Shown: in pieces, positions 60,550-64,000 of the stretch
How the letters are laid out: every line of letters starts with the position of its first letter
How positions within the stretch are numbered: the stretch's first letter is position 1
Assembly: GCF_035989285.1 (NCBI RefSeq)
Contig: NZ_CP108513.1
Span: forward strand, 3,720,001-3,784,000
From: Streptomyces sp. NBC_01235
GTDB lineage: Bacteria; Actinomycetota; Actinomycetes; Streptomycetales; Streptomycetaceae
Length of the DNA stretch: 64,000 nt
Direction: 5' to 3'
Program-made: the position numbers and the translations under genes
The notes under the pieces: generated by a model
Database searches by the model: none
What the model saw: the letters and a program-made list of their open reading frames with translations, nothing else
What the model was told of the DNA's origin: nothing

Positions 60550-61868
60550 GCCCTGCCCCCGGTTCCCCCGACCTGGCCCTCGACCCCGCAAGTCTCCTCA
60601 ACGAGTTCTACATCTCGTTCTGGATCCCCGCCGCGATCCTCACCACCGCCCTGGTGATCAAGCTGCCCACCATCATCAGGCTGTGGCGGGACCCGCTGCT
60701 GCGCGCGGTCGGCGGGCTGCTGTTGCTCGCCTGCTTCGTGTTCGTGTCGGCGGCGCCCGCCACGATCGCCTGGACCAACCGGGTCACGGGCGTGCCGAAC
60801 ATCGCGGCCCCGCTGGTCTACTCCCTGCTCACCGCGTTCTGCGGCTCCTGTCTGCTGCTGATCATCGCCTGGCGCAACGGTCTGTCCGACCGCACGGCAG
60901 CCACCCGCCGGGCCATGCACTGGGTCCTGTGCCTGTACTCGGGCGTGGTCGTCGCGCTGTGGGTGCTGTTCGCCCTCGCGGACGCGCCGGTCGAGCGGCT
61001 CCGGGACCTGGACACGTACTACGCCTCGACGCCCTTCATGCGGGAGGAGATCCTGTCCTACCTGCTCGCGCACACCGTGGCCGTCCTGATCACCTCCCGG
61101 CTGATCTGGAACTGGGTCCGCACCGACGGGCTCGACGCCTGGCTGCGCTGGGGTCTGAAGTCGCTGGGCGTCGGCTACGTGATGAACCTGATCTTCGACG
61201 CCGCCAAGCTCACCGCCGTGGTGGCCCGCTGGACCGGCCACGACCTGGACTGGCTGAGCACCGACCTGGCTCCGCCCGTCGCCTGTCTGTCCGCGATCCT
61301 GATCGCGGTGGGATTCATCCTCCCGCACGCCGGCCAGTACCTGCACGAACGCTGGCGTGTCCGGCTCGCCCACCACGAACTGCGGCCCCTGTACGCGCTG
61401 ATGCGGACCGTCAACGGCAGCGGCATCCCCTTCGTCCTGCACACCACGCCCGAACTGCGCCTGATCCGCCGGGAGACGTTCATCCGCGACGTCCTCCTCC
61501 CGCTGGCCCGCCGCATCGACGAGGAGCAGCGCCGACGGTCCTACGAGGCCGCGCTCGCCCTGGGCTTCGAGCCCGGCCACGCGAAGGCGCTCGCCGCCGC
61601 CGTGGCCGTCCAGGACGCGGCCGACGCCAAGCGTCGCGCGCCGAACGGCGACGCCACCGGCGACCCCGACACCACGGACCTGCTCCAGGAGATCGCGGCC
61701 GTGTCACGGGCCCTTCGCAACCCCGACGACATCGCGGCGGTCCGCCGGCACGCGGCCGCATCCCCACCGGGCGTCCCCGGCCCGTCCGTCGACGACCGCA
61801 GCAGTAACGACCACAGCAGTGATGACAGCAGCACTGATGACCGCAGCAGAGAGCGTGCCCGTCCATGA
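60546..61868 (+). CDS. MAB_1171c-like multi-spanning membrane protein
   Basis: A 440-residue protein with seven to eight N-terminal membrane helices (about residues 15-275), then a cytoplasmic domain (RVRLAHHELRPLYALMRTVN and LRLIRRETFIRDVLLPLARR) and an Asp/Ser repeat tail (SSNDHSSDDSSTDD). The GTG start overlaps the metallopeptidase stop; the stop overlaps the FAD gene by ATGA. It is a sensor-like or transporter-like protein of unknown function. Confidence 0.75.
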   Translation: MSPAPGSPDLALDPASLLNEFYISFWIPAAILTTALVIKLPTIIRLWRDPLLRAVGGLLLLACFVFVSAAPATIAWTNRVTGVPNIAAPLVYSLLTAFCGSCLLLIIAWRNGLSDRTAATRRAMHWVLCLYSGVVVALWVLFALADAPVERLRDLDTYYASTPFMREEILSYLLAHTVAVLITSRLIWNWVRTDGLDAWLRWGLKSLGVGYVMNLIFDAAKLTAVVARWTGHDLDWLSTDLAPPVACLSAILIAVGFILPHAGQYLHERWRVRLAHHELRPLYALMRTVNGSGIPFVLHTTPELRLIRRETFIRDVLLPLARRIDEEQRRRSYEAALALGFEPGHAKALAAAVAVQDAADAKRRAPNGDATGDPDTTDLLQEIAAVSRALRNPDDIAAVRRHAAASPPGVPGPSVDDRSSNDHSSDDSSTDDRSRERARP

Positions 61869-63259
61869 GCCAACGCCCCACCACCGCCGTCGTCCTCGGC
61901 GGCTCCCTCGCCGGCATGCTGGCCGCCGGTGCCCTGGCCTCGGTCGCCGACCGGGTCACCGTGGTCGAGCGCGACGAGCTGCCCGCGGGCCCGCACCCGC
62001 GAAAGGGGCTGCCGCAGGCCCGGCACGTCCACCAGATGTGGTCGGGCGGGGCGCTGGCCGTGGAGGAACTGCTGCCGGGCGTCACGGGGCAGCTTCGGGA
62101 GGCCGGGGCACACCGGCTGCCCGTCACCACGGACATGGTCGTGCTGTCGCCGAAGGGCTGGTACCGGCGCTGGGCCGAGTCGCACTTCATGCTGCTGTCC
62201 GGCCGTGACCTGCTGGACGCGACGGTACGGGCGCACGTCCTGGCCGATGACCGCGTCGAGTTGACCGACCGGGCCGAGGTGCTCGGGCTCGACGGCACGG
62301 GCACCGCCGTCACCGGAGTCCGTGTCCGGACCCACGACGGCGCCGAACGCACCCTGGCCGCCGACCTGGTGGTCGACGCCACGGGGCGCGGTTCCCGTGC
62401 CGCCCAGTGGCTGACGGACCTGGGGCTGCCCGCCCCCGAGCGGCGTGAGGTCGACGCGGGACTGGCCTACGCGAGCCGCCTCTACCGTGCGCCCGAGGCG
62501 GCCCGCGACGGCTTCCCGGTCGTCAACGTGATGGCGGACCCGCGCACGGGCGAGCCCGGCCGGGCGGGCGTCCTGCTCCCGATCGAGGACGGGCGGTGGC
62601 TGGTCACCCTGATCGGCACGCGCGGCGGCGAACCGTCTCCCGACACCGCCGACTTCGACCGGTACGCCCGCGAGGAACTACGGCATCCGCTCGTCGCCGA
62701 CCTGATCGCCCGCGCCGAGCCGCTCTCCGACGTGGCGTTCACCCGTACCACGGCCAACCGCCGCACCTTCTACGAGAAGATGCCGGCCTGGCCGGAGAAC
62801 TTCGCGGTCCTCGGCGACGCGCTCGCCGCGTACAACCCGGTGTACGGGCACGGCATGTCGGTCGCGGCCCAGGGCGCTTCGGCCCTGCGGGACGTCGTAC
62901 GACGCCACGGCTGGGGTTCGCCGGGGCTGTCCCGGCGCATCCAGAAGGCGGTGGCGCGGCCGGTCGCGGCGGCGTGGGACCTCGCGGTCGGGCAGGACGT
63001 GTTCTTCCCGGGCGCGACGGAGAACGGCCCCACCCGACGGGACCGGCTCGTCGCCGCGTACGTGGACCGGCTGACCTTCACGGCCACCGGGAACGGGCGA
63101 GTCGCCAGAACGGTGACGGACGTGATGTCACTGGAGCGAAGAGCCGAGGTGCTGCTGGCACCGAGCATGCTGCTGGCGGCGGCGCTGGGCCCGCTCAAGC
63201 CACCGCTGAGCGGGCCACCGCTGACGCCGCAGGAACTGAAGGCCGCGGAGCTGGAGTAG
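61865..63259 (+). CDS. FAD-dependent oxidoreductase/monooxygenase
   Basis: A 464-residue flavoprotein of the p-hydroxybenzoate-hydroxylase-like superfamily: VVLGGSLAGMLAAGALA (FAD loop), VVERDELP, LVVDATGRGSRAAQWL and the second FAD motif VLGDALAAYNPVYGHGMS. It ends hydrophilic with no membrane segment. ATG 61865 overlaps the membrane-protein stop, so the three genes are one translational unit. Substrate unknown. Confidence 0.85.
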   Translation: MSQRPTTAVVLGGSLAGMLAAGALASVADRVTVVERDELPAGPHPRKGLPQARHVHQMWSGGALAVEELLPGVTGQLREAGAHRLPVTTDMVVLSPKGWYRRWAESHFMLLSGRDLLDATVRAHVLADDRVELTDRAEVLGLDGTGTAVTGVRVRTHDGAERTLAADLVVDATGRGSRAAQWLTDLGLPAPERREVDAGLAYASRLYRAPEAARDGFPVVNVMADPRTGEPGRAGVLLPIEDGRWLVTLIGTRGGEPSPDTADFDRYAREELRHPLVADLIARAEPLSDVAFTRTTANRRTFYEKMPAWPENFAVLGDALAAYNPVYGHGMSVAAQGASALRDVVRRHGWGSPGLSRRIQKAVARPVAAAWDLAVGQDVFFPGATENGPTRRDRLVAAYVDRLTFTATGNGRVARTVTDVMSLERRAEVLLAPSMLLAAALGPLKPPLSGPPLTPQELKAAELE

Positions 63260-64000
63260 TCAGCCCGCGAACGCCGGCTGCGCCAGGCCCTTCCCTGCGC
63301 CCGGTACCACCAGCAGCGACCCCGCCACCGGGTGCGGGGCGTCCAGGCCCACGCGGGCGGTGGTGATGTACAGGTCCGTCAGGTCGGCGCCGCCGAACGC
63401 GCAGGCCGTGATCCTCGGGGTGGGGAGGGTGATCACGCGGTCCAGCTCGCCCGCCGGGGTGTAGCGGCGTATCGCTCCCCCGTCCCACAGCGCCACCCAC
63501 ACGCAGCCGTCGGCGTCGACGGTGAGGCCGTCGGGGAAGCCGGCGCCCTCCTCGATCTCGACCAGGGGACGGCGGCCGGAGACCCGCCCGCCCCCGTCCG
63601 CCCCGTACACGAAGACGTCGACCCGGCGCGTCGGCGAGTCGATGTAGTACATCAGCGTGCCGTCCGGGCTCCAGCCCGTCCCGTTGCTCACCGCCACGTC
63701 GTCGAGGACGACTTCCGCCGTGCCGTCGGCGGTGAGACGGGACAGGGTGCCGCCGCCCGGGGCCTCGTCGTAGCGCATGGTGCCGGCCCAGAGGGAGCCG
63801 TCGGGGGCGACGGCGGCGTCGTTGGCGCGGCGGCCGGGGACCGGCTCGTGGTGCAGCCAGCGGAAGCTGTCGTCGGGGTCGAGCAGGCCCACGCCGTCCC
63901 GGAGGTTCAGGACCAGGCCGCCGCCCGCGCGGGGCTTGGCCGCGCCGACGTGCTGGTCGGTCGCCCGGACCGTGCGGCGGCCGGTCGCGGGGTCGTAGGT
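63260..64000 (-). CDS. SMP-30/gluconolactonase family protein (N-terminus outside window)
   Basis: The minus strand is open from base 64000 to TGA at 63260, giving 246 C-terminal residues. Propeller metal and substrate motifs: RANDAAVAPDGSLWAGT, VSNGTGWSPDG and GFPDGLTVDADGCVWVA. These enzymes hydrolyse sugar lactones to aldonic acids. The start is not in the window. It converges on the FAD gene with no gap. Confidence 0.85.
   Translation of the reverse strand, partial: TYDPATGRRTVRATDQHVGAAKPRAGGGLVLNLRDGVGLLDPDDSFRWLHHEPVPGRRANDAAVAPDGSLWAGTMRYDEAPGGGTLSRLTADGTAEVVLDDVAVSNGTGWSPDGTLMYYIDSPTRRVDVFVYGADGGGRVSGRRPLVEIEEGAGFPDGLTVDADGCVWVALWDGGAIRRYTPAGELDRVITLPTPRITACAFGGADLTDLYITTARVGLDAPHPVAGSLLVVPGAGKGLAQPAFAG

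Overview
The window is chromosomal DNA of a Streptomyces or a very close relative. Evidence: very high G+C with strong GC3 bias, GTG and TTG starts, many ATGA/GTGA start-stop overlaps, and the actinobacterial fatty-acid locus in the order fasR-fabD-fabH-acpP-fabF followed by a DUF3145 gene. Other typical Streptomyces families are an XRE/DUF397 pair, a TioE-type regulator, an ImmA-like/MAB_1171c-like/FAD trio and secreted arabinan-degrading enzymes. No tRNA, rRNA, CRISPR array, phage or plasmid module, or complete insertion sequence was seen.

Layout. 0-2.5 kb: partial MerR regulator, GNAT, serine hydrolase, a MITE-like inverted-repeat element and a pirin. 2.7-7.7 kb: FasR and the type II fatty-acid synthase operon. 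7.7-21 kb: DUF3145, SGNH lipoprotein, aldose epimerase, GH3 beta-glycosidase with a divergent TetR regulator, a secreted C15-like protein lacking the catalytic Cys, a frameshifted LysE exporter, an EI24 membrane protein, an M14 carboxypeptidase and a serine hydrolase. 20.9-23.7 kb: oxidoreductase/MarR pair, then a decayed zone with a 16-bp minisatellite and two gene remnants. 23.7-30 kb: YtfQRT/YjfF-type sugar ABC transporter with a LacI regulator. 31.5-40 kb: a sugar/sugar-acid locus (enolase-superfamily dehydratase, Zn dehydrogenase, TIM-barrel protein, ChvE-type transporter, aldose epimerase). 40.2-42 kb: aminotransferase with a Met-Ala-Pro repeat tail. 42-43.2 kb and 53.9-59.7 kb: two arabinan loci (GH43; CUT1 ABC transporter, GH43, GH51) that share almost the same promoter.

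43.5-53.8 kb is accessory in character: two secreted intradiol dioxygenases, a type I terpene synthase, an anti-sigma-like ATPase, a deleted XRE gene beside an internally triplicated DUF397 protein, a DUF4360 protein, then a protein with an N-terminal uracil-DNA-glycosylase-like domain and a C-terminal ADP-ribosyltransferase domain. A macrodomain (ADP-ribose-handling) gene is transcribed divergently from it. This UDG-ART/macrodomain pair is the best candidate for an undescribed system: it looks like a nucleic-acid-directed ADP-ribosylation toxin/antitoxin or defence module, by analogy with DarTG. Next come an Rrf2 regulator, an erythromycin-esterase-family protein and a two-HTH MerR-like regulator with a perfect dyad between the divergent genes.

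59.9-64 kb: a translationally coupled trio (ImmA/IrrE-like metallopeptidase, multi-spanning membrane protein, FAD oxidoreductase) and a partial SMP-30/gluconolactonase gene. Much of the window serves carbohydrate import and breakdown, with several small repeat elements at gene ends and several genes caught in decay.
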